Shown here piece by piece: positions 1 through 8,373 of a DNA stretch of 64,000 nt. The notes beneath the pieces were generated by a model. It made no database searches. It was not told where the DNA came from and saw only the letters and a list, made by a program, of their open reading frames with translations. Positions within the stretch are counted from its first letter, which is position 1. The number at the start of each line of letters is the position of its first letter. The DNA comes from Martelella endophytica (lineage in GTDB: Bacteria > Pseudomonadota > Alphaproteobacteria > Rhizobiales > Rhizobiaceae). The translations under genes were made by a program, and so were the position numbers. Where the stretch lies: assembly GCF_000960975.1 (NCBI RefSeq), contig NZ_CP010803.1:3086273-3150272 (forward strand). Direction: 5' to 3'.

Positions 1-313
1 CGAAGATCGGCTTCAAGCCGGTGGCGAGATGAGCATCGTCCTCGAAGAAGGAGGCCACCTTCGCATCGCTGGCGAGAAAGCGCTTCCAGGCCTCCATATG
101 GCTCAGATAGCAGGCGATCTGCGCCGCGTTCAGCTCCTGGCTTCCCGCCTGCGGATAGGCGGAGAGCGCCTTCACGCGCTCCTGCGAGAGCGTCGCGCCA
201 TCCACGGCGGGGATCCGCTCGAAGGATATGCCGTTCTGCTCGAACTGGTCGGCCATGTGCGCCAGCCTGTCAGGGCGCCGTTCGAGATTGATAAGATATG
301 CCTGCAAATGCAT
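1..313 (-). CDS. GT25-family glycosyltransferase, N-terminal part (runs off left edge)
   Basis: The reverse strand encodes about 104 residues that open with MHLQAYLINLERRPDRL and continue with HMADQFEQNGISFERIPAVDG, the hallmark start of family 25 glycosyltransferases (LPS/lipooligosaccharide sugar transferases). AAQIACYLSHMEAW and the acidic FFEDDA motif follow at about residues 62-98, which is the expected place for the metal/nucleotide-sugar site. The C-terminal half lies outside the window. The start is the ATG at 311-313; a purine-rich AGGGGG lies almost directly in front of it, so the ribosome site is not ideal. A second, diverged GT25 gene lies at 5832. The family assignment is firm; the acceptor sugar cannot be told. 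Confidence 0.85.
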   Translation of the reverse strand, partial: MHLQAYLINLERRPDRLAHMADQFEQNGISFERIPAVDGATLSQERVKALSAYPQAGSQELNAAQIACYLSHMEAWKRFLASDAKVASFFEDDAHLATGLKPIF

Positions 314-405
314 GCCCCCTGCATTTGATGGCAGCACTCTCCCTTCCGGAAAAGATGCTGCCGCCCCACATTGTCAAACATCGACAGGAAGAAGCTCTGC
401 CTGCC

Positions 406-1383
406 TCAGTCGACGGTTTCGGCCGACATGTCCTGGTCGTCGACATTGGCCGCATCCTCGCTGATCAGCAGTTCGACATGCTGCGTCTGCCCCGGCGAGA
501 CCGAGAAGCTCTTTTCATAGACATCCTGCTTGTTGCGGGCAACGACGGTATAATTGCCCTCGGCGAGGATCATCGTCGGATAGACGCTGCCACTTTCGGT
601 GAGCACATCGCCGGAAGCACCGAGCACCGTCCATGCCGTATCGGCGAGTGCTTCGCCGCCGGCCTCGGCGACGAGTTTCAGCGTCACTACGGCGGCGTGC
701 TGCTTCAGCGTCGCTTCGGTGATTTCACCGGCCCGGACCTTCAGCCGCGCCTGGGTTTCGGCATTGAGATCGCCATAGGTGGAGACGATTTCATAGGTTC
801 CTTCGCGCAGCCGCACGATCGTCTGGGGGGAAATGTCATCAATCACGAGTTCGCGCTGCCGGCCGCTGTCGTTGTATATGGCGAAGCGCAGCTTGTCGGC
901 GTCGGCGGGCAGGGTATCGCCGAGCGTGGCATTGAGCACCAACCCGCCCGCATTGAGCACGAAGGTGAGCGTGTCGTCGCCGCCGGTGCGCTCGACGGAA
1001 ACCCGGCGCGTCGTCGAGGCCCGGCCAAAGGCGCAATTGATGAAGTAGTCGCCGACGGGCAGCGTCAGCGTCTGGATGCCGCCCTCGGCCGAGGCCACGA
1101 GCTGGAGCTGGCCGCGGGCGTCGGGAACGGTGGTGAACACTCGCCAGGTGAGGCCGTCCTGCATCAGTCCGCCGCCTTCGGTGAGGCTCGCCTGAAGCGT
1201 GATCGCCCGCTTGTCGCCGGGCGTCGCTGTCCCGCGCATCGGCGCGAACGGATCGGCCTGCGCCATGGCCTGCCCGGTGACGAGGCAGAGGGCGAGCGTT
1301 AGGAGGACAAGCAGTCTTGCAAAGGGCAGCGCGTGGACGCGGTTTCGATACATGCGGGTCGCCGGTTGACTTGCGAGAGGCAA
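406..1383 (-). CDS. Exported conserved protein of unknown function
   Basis: This 325-residue frame has a clear Sec-type N terminus: basic residues, then the hydrophobic LLVLLTLALCLVTG and a signal-peptidase-like AMAQA near residue 40. The mature part is rich in short beta-strand-like segments (for example LTFVLNAGGLVLNATLGD, LREGTYEIVSTYGD, LAEGNYTVVARN), a repeated pattern like a string of carboxypeptidase-regulatory or Ig-like beta modules. It ends in a short acidic tail. No catalytic motif is visible. MYRNRVHALPF at residue 11 is an alternative start. Similar exported proteins are, to my knowledge, conserved hypotheticals in rhizobia. A periplasmic location is inferred from the signal peptide only. 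Confidence 0.7.
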   Translation of the reverse strand: MPLASQPATRMYRNRVHALPFARLLVLLTLALCLVTGQAMAQADPFAPMRGTATPGDKRAITLQASLTEGGGLMQDGLTWRVFTTVPDARGQLQLVASAEGGIQTLTLPVGDYFINCAFGRASTTRRVSVERTGGDDTLTFVLNAGGLVLNATLGDTLPADADKLRFAIYNDSGRQRELVIDDISPQTIVRLREGTYEIVSTYGDLNAETQARLKVRAGEITEATLKQHAAVVTLKLVAEAGGEALADTAWTVLGASGDVLTESGSVYPTMILAEGNYTVVARNKQDVYEKSFSVSPGQTQHVELLISEDAANVDDQDMSAETVD

Positions 1384-1475
1384 GCGTTCACTTCAGTTCA
1401 GGAAAGAGTTCTGACCCGATTATGATGGCGTTTTCAAGAGCGTCACGTGAGTTTTTGATCCGAAAGAGGTTTGCC

Positions 1476-2054
1476 TTGAAGAATGATGCCGTCATCGATT
1501 TTCTGAAGACCCGCCGCTCCACCCCTGTGCTGCAGCTGGCCGAACCGGGCCCAGGCAAGGCCGAGCTGGAAGAGATGCTGACGATCGCGTCACGCGTGCC
1601 CGACCACGGCAAGCTCGCGCCCTGGCGTTTCATCGTTTATGCCGGCGAGGCGCGCGCGGAGGTGGGTGATGCGCTCGCCGCCATTGTGGCCGCCGATGAT
1701 CCCACGGCAAGCGCGGAGCGCCTCGACCTTGAGCGCAAGCGCCTCAGCCTCGCGCCGGTCGTCGTCGGTGTGGTCTCGACGGCATCCATCCATCCGAAGA
1801 TCCCGGAGTGGGAGCAGATCATGTCGGCGGGGGCCGCGAGCTACAATCTCCTCGCCGCTGCCAACGCCTTCGGCTACGGCGCCACCTGGCTGACTCAGTG
1901 GTACGCCTTCGACGAGCGCGCCTTTGCTGCACTCGGCGTGGCCGATGGCGAGAAGGTCGCGGGGTTCGTGCATATCGGGACCCGCAAGGAGGCGCCGTTC
2001 GAGCGGCCGCGCCCCGCGCTTGCCGATGTCGTGACGTGGCGAGGCGCGCTCTGA
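1476..2054 (+). CDS. Nitroreductase family protein (YdjA-like)
   Basis: The protein is an FMN-dependent oxidoreductase of the nitroreductase fold, about 192 residues long. VIDFLKTRRSTP near the N terminus (the RRS that holds FMN phosphate), ASRVPDHGKLAPWRF at about 39-53 and GYGATWLTQW near 138 match the short YdjA/NfnB branch. The likely start is the TTG at 1476, preceded by AGAGG with a 6-base spacer; the same frame stays open upstream to in-frame ATGs at 1422 and 1425, so a longer start is possible. The gene ends one base before the next flavin-reductase gene, so the two are probably cotranscribed. The physiological substrate is unknown. Confidence 0.85.
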   Translation: MKNDAVIDFLKTRRSTPVLQLAEPGPGKAELEEMLTIASRVPDHGKLAPWRFIVYAGEARAEVGDALAAIVAADDPTASAERLDLERKRLSLAPVVVGVVSTASIHPKIPEWEQIMSAGAASYNLLAAANAFGYGATWLTQWYAFDERAFAALGVADGEKVAGFVHIGTRKEAPFERPRPALADVVTWRGAL

Positions 2055-2055
2055 T

Positions 2056-2658
2056 ATGTTCTACACCACCGACACCAATGCCCATGGCCTGCCGCACGAT
2101 CCGTTCAAGGCGATCGTCTCGCCGCGTCCGATCGGCTGGATCGGCTCGCGCAGCAGCGCCGGTCAAGACAATCTCGGGCCATATTCCTACTTCAACGCCG
2201 TTTCCGATCGGCCGAAGGTGGTGATGTTTTCGTCGAGCGGCATCAAGGACAGTGCCCGCAACATTCAGGAAACCGGTGTCTTCACCGTCAGCCTGGCGGG
2301 GCTTGCTCTGGCGCAGCAGATGAATACGTCGTCGGCGCCGCTGCAGTCGGGCGAGAGCGAGTTCGTGGCTGCGGGCCTGACGGCTGTGCAGGGGCGGCTG
2401 GTCGATGCGCCCTTCGTCGGCGAGGCCTATGCCGCACTCGAATGCCGCATGACCGCGATCATGGACGTTCCGACGCTTGACGGGGTGCCGTCATCCAACA
2501 CCATGATCTTCGGTCAGGTGGTCGGCATCCATATCCGTGAGGACGCGATCACCGAGGCCGGGCGCCTCGATATGGCAAAGGTCCGACCGCTCGGCCGCAT
2601 GGGCTACATGGACTACTGCGCATCAGGCGATATATTCGAGATGAAGCGACCGTCATAA
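2056..2658 (+). CDS. Flavin reductase family / FMN-binding split-barrel protein
   Basis: This 200-residue protein starts MFYTTDTNAHGLPHDPFKAI and carries SPRPIGWIGS, NLGPYSYFNAVS and ARNIQETGVFTVSLA, the characteristic order of the flavin reductase-like split-barrel family (FMN bound at a dimer interface). Residues after about 120 (ALECRMTAIMD, NTMIFGQVVGIHI) complete the barrel. The ATG follows the nitroreductase stop by one base, and GAGG within the end of that gene probably serves as the ribosome site, so translation is likely coupled. Such proteins either reduce FMN for a partner monooxygenase or bind flavin as oxidoreductases; the sequence does not decide which. Confidence 0.85.
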   Translation: MFYTTDTNAHGLPHDPFKAIVSPRPIGWIGSRSSAGQDNLGPYSYFNAVSDRPKVVMFSSSGIKDSARNIQETGVFTVSLAGLALAQQMNTSSAPLQSGESEFVAAGLTAVQGRLVDAPFVGEAYAALECRMTAIMDVPTLDGVPSSNTMIFGQVVGIHIREDAITEAGRLDMAKVRPLGRMGYMDYCASGDIFEMKRPS

Positions 2659-2826
2659 AATACTGTTATTACAATTCTTTCTGTTTTACGGGTGGGTTGG
2701 ATTCGTGGGCGTGGAGCGGCATGCCTTGTTTCACCGCAATGCCGTGAACGAGGATCGAGCCGACGGCGACGGCATACCAGACGAAATAGTTGTCGGTCCG
2801 CTCGATGCTCCGTGCAGTTGTCGCGC

Positions 2827-3507
2827 TCAGGCGGCGCCGAAGGCGTTCTTGATGATGCCGATGTGGGCCGGATGGGCGGCGAGCTTGCCGGCAAAGCCGT
2901 TGCGGGCGGCGCGATGGCACGACGTCTCGAAGGCGCCCGAGGCGCTCTCCGCACCGGTGAAATCGATTGCCGGAATACCGAGATTGCGGGCGGCAAGCAT
3001 GGTCGTCACCGCGCCGTGACGCGCGACGTCGTTGCCGGCATGACCACCATCGAGCGGCCCGGCGTCATAGCCGAGTGCGATCAGCCGTCCGGGCTTGTGG
3101 ACGAAATGGCGGGCGTTCAGCAGGCCGCCGCCATTGTCGCCGATCATCGCGATCAGCGCGATCGCGCCTTCCTCCAGCCCCTCGCGGGCTTCGACCACCC
3201 GCAGCAGCGTTTCGGCCATCTGGATGCGTGCGGCACTTTCAACGCCGCGCAGGATGATGCCGTCGGGGGCAGCCCGCGCCGCCTCGGTGAAGCCGGCGAC
3301 GTTGTAGGCCTGCGAAATCGGCTCGCAGATGAGGAAGATGGGCAGCGATGGCAGGATGCCACGGAGACTTTCGACCCGATCGCCGAGGTCGCCGTCGCCC
3401 GTTGCCGGAAGGCAGAGACAGTCGGGATAGGATTGCGTCAGATCGAAGGGAAGAGGGGTGTCGGCGGCCGGTCCCAGCATCCAGACCTTCATGCGGCGAA
3501 TGTCCAT
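2827..3507 (-). CDS. HpcH/HpaI aldolase / CitE-like protein
   Basis: The protein is about 226 residues, near the short end for citrate-lyase-beta-like (CitE) proteins. The C terminus GKLAAHPAHIGIIKNAFGA is the family signature in which HP.Q/H..IIN..F closes the barrel. GVESAARIQMAETLLRVVEA and ALIAMIGDNGGGLLNAR resemble the middle strands, where CoA-lyase homologues bind Mg2+ through Glu and Asp. The first 60 residues are atypical, so the substrate (for example a malyl-CoA-type ester) cannot be inferred. ATG 3507 is preferred because GGAGG lies 9 bases upstream; ATG 3513 has only 3. It stands alone on this strand between two unrelated genes. Confidence 0.7.
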   Translation of the reverse strand: MDIRRMKVWMLGPAADTPLPFDLTQSYPDCLCLPATGDGDLGDRVESLRGILPSLPIFLICEPISQAYNVAGFTEAARAAPDGIILRGVESAARIQMAETLLRVVEAREGLEEGAIALIAMIGDNGGGLLNARHFVHKPGRLIALGYDAGPLDGGHAGNDVARHGAVTTMLAARNLGIPAIDFTGAESASGAFETSCHRAARNGFAGKLAAHPAHIGIIKNAFGAA

Positions 3508-3676
3508 CGTCATTCTCCTCCATCTTGAGCGCGGCCCGATTCTCGGCGGCGGCTCGGTCTCACGCAAGGCAGGATGATCCGATTTGCGTCACATGCAAGC
3601 GGTGGCCGGGCCTTTCCACTTGATTTGTGACAGTTTTGCGTCCGCTGCCATTTTGGGTGGATTTTTCGGCATGGAA

Positions 3677-3701
3677 TCGAAACGGCCCCCGCAGGGGCCG
3701 T
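3677..3701 (-). terminator. Hairpin downstream of the FMN reductase gene
   Basis: ACGGCCCC at 3682-3689 pairs perfectly with GGGGCCGT at 3694-3701 across a 4-base loop. Read on the minus strand it follows the stop of the FMN reductase gene by about 30 bases and continues into a short TTTC. It is a plausible terminator with a weak U tract. Confidence 0.55.
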
Positions 3702-3732
3702 CCAGCTGTCGTCGGTGGCTTCGCCTGCAGAC

Positions 3733-4299
3733 TTAGCCTTCAGCGCGCATGCTGGCGAGCGGGCCCGCCCATTTGTAAAGCTCGTCCAGCAGACCGGTGG
3801 CACCGGCCTTCATCTCGTCATTCGCCGTGAACGCGCCGTTCTCATCGATGAATTTCGGGAAGAAGGGTACCGGCACGACCTGCGGCAGGGCGTGGGCATT
3901 CTGGGTGCCGATCAGCGAGCGCAGCTCCTGCGAGGCGCGCAGACCACCGGAGATGCCGCCATAGCTGACGATACCGGCGGGCTTGTAGGCCCATTCCTTC
4001 GACAGGGCCTGCAGCGCATTGATCAGCGAGGCCGGCGGGAAGTAGTCGTATTCGGGCGTCACGAAGATGAATGCGTCGGCCGAGGCAACGCTCGCGCTCC
4101 ACTTCTTTGTATGCTCGTGCGTATATTCCTGCATGCGCGGATGCTTGGGTTCGTCGAGAAGCGGCAGGCCGAAGGCTTCGAGATCGACGAGCTCGACTTC
4201 AAACTTGCCGTGCTCGCGGGCAAAGGCATCAACCCATTTGGCAATGGTGGGCCCGACCCGACCGGGGCGGGTGCTGCCGATAATGATATTAAGCTTCAT
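3733..4299 (-). CDS. NAD(P)H-dependent FMN reductase
   Basis: The 188-residue product begins MKLNIIIGSTRPGRVGP, the flavodoxin-like FMN phosphate loop of the NADPH-dependent FMN reductase family. VTPEYDYFPPASLINALQAL and GIVSYGGISGGLRA follow at the expected positions for isoalloxazine contacts. These cytoplasmic dimers reduce flavins, quinones or azo compounds. The start was chosen because AGGAGA lies 6 bases upstream of ATG 4297-4299; the frame is open further upstream but without a ribosome site. It is divergent from the HxlR regulator at 4471, and a palindrome in the shared region suggests control by that regulator. HxlR-reductase pairs of this kind commonly answer to quinone or aldehyde stress (inference). 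Confidence 0.88.
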   Translation of the reverse strand: MKLNIIIGSTRPGRVGPTIAKWVDAFAREHGKFEVELVDLEAFGLPLLDEPKHPRMQEYTHEHTKKWSASVASADAFIFVTPEYDYFPPASLINALQALSKEWAYKPAGIVSYGGISGGLRASQELRSLIGTQNAHALPQVVPVPFFPKFIDENGAFTANDEMKAGATGLLDELYKWAGPLASMRAEG

Positions 4300-4393
4300 G
4301 AATATCTCCTGTCGGGCCGCCCTGATGGCAACCCTGTCAGGCCTCTTGGTTGGACTGTTGCGTCGCCGCTGGTGGGAGGTCGCGGCCGCGGAT

Positions 4394-4471
4394 GTCACAG
4401 AATGTGACTTGCTCTAACTATGTGACCGACTATCGTGCTGCAAGGACGTAATTTGCAAGGACCAGGTCACA
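4394..4471. promoter_or_regulatory. Probable HxlR operator region
   Basis: The divergent region holds a perfect inverted repeat, GTCACA (4394-4399), GAA, TGTGAC (4403-4408). The same half-site recurs as TGTGAC at 4421-4426 and as GTCACA at 4466-4471, the latter overlapping the HxlR start codon. Clustered copies of one half-site between a regulator and its divergent neighbour are what an autoregulated HxlR operator would look like. Binding is inferred. Confidence 0.6.
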
Positions 4472-4866
4472 TGGATTTGACCACCAGCAATGACAGGATC
4501 AGGCATGTTTTCGGCGAATGCCGCCGGGTGGCGCCGGTTCTCGCGCGGGTCGGCGACAAGTGGTCGGTGCTGGTCATCATGGCGCTGATCGACGGCCCCT
4601 GCCGGTTCAATGCACTGAAGCGGCGAATCGACGGCATCTCGCAACAGATGCTCACCCGGGTTCTGAAGCTTTTGGAACGCGACGGCATGGTGACCCGAAC
4701 CACCTATCCAACCAATCCCCCACAGGTCGAATATGCCCTGACGGAGCTGGGCCTGTCGCTGAGCGAACCGGTGATGGCGCTGGGAAGCTGGGTGCGGGGA
4801 AATATCGACCGTATCGAGGATGCGCGGGAGCGCTATGACGGTCGGGTCGGCGCTGGACCGGCCTGA
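4471..4866 (+). CDS. HxlR-family transcriptional regulator
   Basis: The 131-residue product is a winged-helix DNA-binding protein. VLARVGDKWSVLVIMAL, RFNALKRRIDGISQQMLTRVLKLLERDGMV and PPQVEYALTELGLSL are the consecutive helices and wing of the HxlR/MarR-like fold. No cysteine lies near the N terminus in the position used by redox-sensing HxlR members such as YodB, apart from the Cys in FGECRRV, which lies where that sensor cysteine usually is. The start at 4471 has AGGA 9 bases upstream; an in-frame ATG at 4435 would add 12 residues. It is divergent from the FMN reductase gene, its probable target. Confidence 0.85.
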   Translation: MDLTTSNDRIRHVFGECRRVAPVLARVGDKWSVLVIMALIDGPCRFNALKRRIDGISQQMLTRVLKLLERDGMVTRTTYPTNPPQVEYALTELGLSLSEPVMALGSWVRGNIDRIEDARERYDGRVGAGPA

Positions 4867-4876
4867 AGAAGGCCGG
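4858..4876. terminator. Short bidirectional hairpin between convergent genes
   Basis: CCGGCC (4858-4863) pairs with GGCCGG (4871-4876) over a 7-base loop that contains the HxlR stop codon. It lies between the converging HxlR and L,D-transpeptidase genes. The stem is short and lacks a U run, so termination is only probable. Confidence 0.4.
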
Positions 4877-4886
4877 CCCCTGTCGA

Positions 4887-5597
4887 TTACTGAAGCACGA
4901 CGATCGGCGTCGGCAGGTTGTTCACACGGTTGTAAAGGTCGATGACATCCTGGTTCAGCATGCGGATGCAGCCTGAGGAAACGGCCTTGCCGATGGAGGT
5001 CCATTCCGGGTTGCCGTGAACGCGATAGAGCGTGTCCTTACCGTTCTCGAAGATATAGAGCGCGCGGGCGCCGAGCGGGTTCATCGGACCGCCTTCCATG
5101 CCGCCGTTCTTCTCCGAATAGATCTCGAGCTTCGGATCGCGCTCGATCATTTCCTTCGGCGGGAACCACTTCGGCCATTCCTGCTTCCACTTGATGACGC
5201 CATTGCCGCCCCAGGAGAAGCCGGCGCGGCCGATGCCGACACCGTAGCGCATGGCCTTGCCATTCTCGCCGACGAGGTAGAGGAAACGGTTGGGGGTATC
5301 GACCACGACGGTGCCGGGAGCCTTGCCGGTCGGGTCCTGCACTTCCTGGCGGTAGTACATCGGATCGATCTGGTTCCACGGCACGGCCGGAATGATGAAA
5401 CCGCCGTCTTCCTTCTGGCCATACATCTCGTTGAGTTCTGCAACAGTGTAGGGAGAGCCCTGAACACGCGGGGAAGGAGGAACCGCGGGCATGGACGGCG
5501 TTACGGTGCGGTCGCTTACGCAGCCCGCCAGAACGGCAGTGGTAGATACGGCGCCGAGGAGGAAAGTTCGGCGCGACATCGTGTTGGAAACGAGCAT
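4887..5597 (-). CDS. Exported L,D-transpeptidase (YkuD domain)
   Basis: The 236-residue protein has an N terminus SRRTFLLGAVSTTAVLAGC that combines a twin-arginine-like motif with a lipobox-like LAGC, so it is exported and perhaps lipidated. The YkuD domain spans about 85-235; its catalytic signature HGNPEW...SSGCIRM is intact, with His194 and nucleophile Cys210. These enzymes form 3-3 cross-links in peptidoglycan or attach outer-membrane proteins to it, a common wall-remodelling activity in rhizobia. ATG 5597 has GAGG about 6 bases upstream and is preferred over MSRRTF 18 bases downstream. It is monocistronic. Confidence 0.9.
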   Translation of the reverse strand: MLVSNTMSRRTFLLGAVSTTAVLAGCVSDRTVTPSMPAVPPSPRVQGSPYTVAELNEMYGQKEDGGFIIPAVPWNQIDPMYYRQEVQDPTGKAPGTVVVDTPNRFLYLVGENGKAMRYGVGIGRAGFSWGGNGVIKWKQEWPKWFPPKEMIERDPKLEIYSEKNGGMEGGPMNPLGARALYIFENGKDTLYRVHGNPEWTSIGKAVSSGCIRMLNQDVIDLYNRVNNLPTPIVVLQ

Positions 5598-5831
5598 TCA
5601 GGCCTCATATTTTGGTAGTAAGCTTATCTTTAACGGCTTGTAGCCGAGCGCGTTTGCGCTTCATAGCAATGTCTCTTCACAATCCCGGCATTTCGCAACT
5701 TGGTTGGAGAGTGTGACCAAATTCCATCATTTTTTCGCGGGCGAGCCGCCCCGCCGCGGCCGCCGGCGATTGCGCGAAGGGGCGCGTTGCAGTACCAAGC
5801 CACTGATTTCCACAAGCCCGCGACAGGTCCC

Positions 5832-6596
5832 ATGCCGCACATCAAGGCGTTCGTCATCAACGTTGCTTCCAACACCTACCGCCGCGACCATTTTATGGCG
5901 CAGGCGGAACGGCTCGGCATGCCCGTCACGGTCTTTGACGCGGTGACGCCGCAGACGATGGATATGTCGGAGCTTCGCTACGACGAGGGGCGGGCGCGCC
6001 GGTTCACCGGCCGGCCGATGATGGAGACAGAAAAGGCATGTGCCCTCAGCCATCTCAGCCTGTGGCGCGCGCTGCAGCGGGACGAGATCGCCGATTATTA
6101 CCTTATCCTTGAGGACGACGCTGTCATTGCCAGGGATATCGCGGCCGTGCTCGCGGAAATCGATCTGGCGCCTATCGATTTTCTCAAACTCAGTGGCAAG
6201 AAGGAGCGGCCGATGCGGGTCGTTTCCGAACTTGCGAGCGGCGCGCGGCTCGTCCGCTACGCCTTCGGGCCGCTCGATACGGCTGCCTACCTGGTTTCCA
6301 GGCGCGGGGCTGAGCGCCTTGCGGCCTATTGCACGCAACTGTTCACACCGCTCGACCTGATGATGGACCGGTCTTACGATCACGGCGTGCCGGTCTATGG
6401 CGTCATGCCTTATCCCGTCCATGCCGAGTTCTGCATGGACCCCGAGCATCCGCTGTTCAGCGATATCGGTACCCGCGGCAAGTTCGCTGACGATATCACC
6501 CTTCTGGAGCGCATCACGGTCCGCCTCCACAGGATCGTCGGCAGCGTGAAGCGCCAGCTTTCGGCGCTGATGCTGCGATTCAGTTCGGCTCCGTAA
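5832..6596 (+). CDS. GT25-family glycosyltransferase
   Basis: The 254-residue protein begins MPHIKAFVINVASNTYRRDHF, the family 25 strand-loop opening, followed by GMPVTVFDAVTP, KACALSHLSLWRAL and YLILEDDAVIARD, the acidic metal/nucleotide-sugar motif at about residue 98. TAAYLVSRRGAERL and PYPVHAEF in the second half also fit the family. The product probably adds a sugar to LPS or another envelope glycan at the cytoplasmic face. The upstream reading frame is open but ATG 5832 starts exactly at the family N terminus. It is a single gene, not part of an LPS cluster; a different GT25 gene is cut by the left edge of the window. Confidence 0.85.
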   Translation: MPHIKAFVINVASNTYRRDHFMAQAERLGMPVTVFDAVTPQTMDMSELRYDEGRARRFTGRPMMETEKACALSHLSLWRALQRDEIADYYLILEDDAVIARDIAAVLAEIDLAPIDFLKLSGKKERPMRVVSELASGARLVRYAFGPLDTAAYLVSRRGAERLAAYCTQLFTPLDLMMDRSYDHGVPVYGVMPYPVHAEFCMDPEHPLFSDIGTRGKFADDITLLERITVRLHRIVGSVKRQLSALMLRFSSAP

Positions 6597-6598
6597 CC

Positions 6599-6635
6599 TC
6601 CGGAAAAGGTGGCGTTTTCCGCCACCAATTCCGGA
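6599..6635. terminator. Bidirectional hairpin between convergent genes
   Basis: TCCGGAA (6599-6605) pairs with TTCCGGA (6629-6635), and inside it GGTGGC (6608-6613) pairs with GCCACC (6621-6626), with a symmetric AA/AA internal loop. It sits just after the GT25 stop and before the stop of the converging alpha/beta hydrolase gene, as expected for a shared terminator. Confidence 0.6.
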
Positions 6636-6647
6636 TGTTTTCGAACG

Positions 6648-8357
6648 TCAGGGCATCTTGCAGCCCGTATCCTTTCCAAGATTGCAGATCGCCTTCAAAG
6701 CTTCGGTTTGTTCCTGGCTCCAGTCCGGCGGGTTGGAGATGGCGACCCAGGCGTCGATATATTCGTGCGCCAGATAGTTGTGGCCGTAACCAGCCGGCAG
6801 GGCCTTTGAAAGCGCCATATCGAGGGCAAGCTGGAACTGGGTGACCACCGGCACGAATCGCAGGTCCGGCGAAACGTCGGGCGCCGGCTCCTCGCGCATC
6901 CATTCCGGCTCGCGGAACACCGATCCAGGCTCGAAGAACACGATCGGGTCGGAGGCATGCTGCAGGAAGACGATGCGGATTCGACCCCATGCGTCACCTT
7001 GTTCCTGCGGGGTCACGAACTGCGATGAAAAGCGTGCCACCTCGCCCTGGTCGACTTCCGGCAGAACGTAGGGCGAACCCGGATTGCGCGCCGCAACCGT
7101 GCGTCGCCAGATGTCCGAGGGGAAGGGCGGGCCGGTCCAGAGCGCACCGGCGACCGGCTCGTCCAGCATCTGGAAGACGTTGAACGAATACATCGATGAC
7201 CATGCGCCGAGGCTGATACCGTGCATGTAGAGCTGCGGCCGGCTGTCTTCCGGCAACGTCCGCCAGTAACGGTAAATCTCCTCCATCGTCGCACTCGCCT
7301 GCTCAAGCCCGGTCGTGGTCTCGAAGATCAGCGCCAGCGGCGACTGCAGGAACGAGTACTGCACGGCCACCGTCGCAACGTCGCCGTCCTGCATGAATTC
7401 GAGCGTGTCGTGGGCACCGGGATCGAGCCAGCCGGTGCCGGTGGGGCTTGCGACCAGCAGGATGCGGCGATCGAAAGCACCGAGGCGCTGCAGTTCCGCG
7501 AGCGCGATACGCGCCCGCTCATGCGGGTCGTCATCCTGCGAGCGGCCGACATAGACGCGGATCGGACGCTGGGCCGGGCGGCCGGTGAAGCGGGCGATAT
7601 CATCGGCGGACGGTGCACCGGTCACGAAGTTGCGGCCCGGCTGGCCCATGGCGGCCCAGTCAACGAGGGAGCCGGGGCCGCCGGCGATGAAGGAATCATC
7701 CGGGGCAGGCGGCGCCGTCTCGAACAGGTCCTGCGCGGTCTCGTAGCTTTCGTCGAGGAAATCGATGGCGGAGGGAAGCACCCAGTCGCGGGAAGCAACG
7801 AAGACGATGCCGAGCACGATCACAAGGCCGAGCAGATTGGCTGCCCGCGGCGCCATCACCCGGTAGAGCCGGACGCGAACGGCATCGAAGGCGAGCTGGA
7901 AGCCGGAACCGATGAGAAACAGAACGGCGAAGATGGCAAGGCCGATCGCCAGCACGCCGAGCACGGTCGCACCGTCTTCCGGATCCATGCCGACACGGAT
8001 GCGCACCGAGTTCTGCCAGTGCGCGGCCATGGCCAGACAGAAGACCAGCAGCGCCAGCGCCGCGCCGACCAGGAGGCCATGCAGCCACAAAGCCCGGCGG
8101 CCCCTTGCTTCAGGAAACTGCATGCCGCGCCAGAGCGAAACGCAGAAACGGCCAATCATGTAGCCAAGCGCCATCACCAGGCCGGCAAGTGCGCCCTGCA
8201 GCGGCCATGCCCGCGGAATGAGCGAGGGCGTCAGCGAGGCGGCGAAGAAGGCAAGCCCGAGTGCAAGCGCCACGTAGCTGATGAAATGACGACGTGGCCT
8301 TGAGGCGGCCGATGTGCTGGCCGATGCGCCAGTTGATTTCTGAAGGCTGGAGCGCAT
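6648..8357 (-). CDS. Membrane-anchored alpha/beta hydrolase (Abhydrolase_9 type)
   Basis: The 569-residue protein has five hydrophobic segments in its first 190 residues (about 24-43, 53-75, 91-112, 131-150, 172-190), then a soluble domain. That domain has SPTGTGWLDP at 304-313 and the nucleophile elbow HGISLGAWSS with GXSXG at 380-384, the pattern of the two-part alpha/beta-hydrolase family with an N-terminal membrane region. RIRIVFLQHASDPIVFFEP carries the likely Asp. The substrate is unknown; a lipid or cell-envelope ester is plausible from the membrane location. The ATG at 8357 starts 16 bases after the patatin gene, so the two probably form an operon. No good ribosome site is visible, which fits coupling. 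Confidence 0.82.
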   Translation of the reverse strand: MRSSLQKSTGASASTSAASRPRRHFISYVALALGLAFFAASLTPSLIPRAWPLQGALAGLVMALGYMIGRFCVSLWRGMQFPEARGRRALWLHGLLVGAALALLVFCLAMAAHWQNSVRIRVGMDPEDGATVLGVLAIGLAIFAVLFLIGSGFQLAFDAVRVRLYRVMAPRAANLLGLVIVLGIVFVASRDWVLPSAIDFLDESYETAQDLFETAPPAPDDSFIAGGPGSLVDWAAMGQPGRNFVTGAPSADDIARFTGRPAQRPIRVYVGRSQDDDPHERARIALAELQRLGAFDRRILLVASPTGTGWLDPGAHDTLEFMQDGDVATVAVQYSFLQSPLALIFETTTGLEQASATMEEIYRYWRTLPEDSRPQLYMHGISLGAWSSMYSFNVFQMLDEPVAGALWTGPPFPSDIWRRTVAARNPGSPYVLPEVDQGEVARFSSQFVTPQEQGDAWGRIRIVFLQHASDPIVFFEPGSVFREPEWMREEPAPDVSPDLRFVPVVTQFQLALDMALSKALPAGYGHNYLAHEYIDAWVAISNPPDWSQEQTEALKAICNLGKDTGCKMP

Positions 8358-8373
8358 CCTGCTGACCCGTTTC

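Noticed and set aside
2669..2826. Possible small membrane protein on the minus strand after the CitE-like gene (hydrophobic YFVWYAVAVGSILVHGIAV)
   Set aside because: There is no ATG, GTG or TTG start near its beginning; the only starts lie deep inside the CitE-like gene in a frame that is clearly a shadow.
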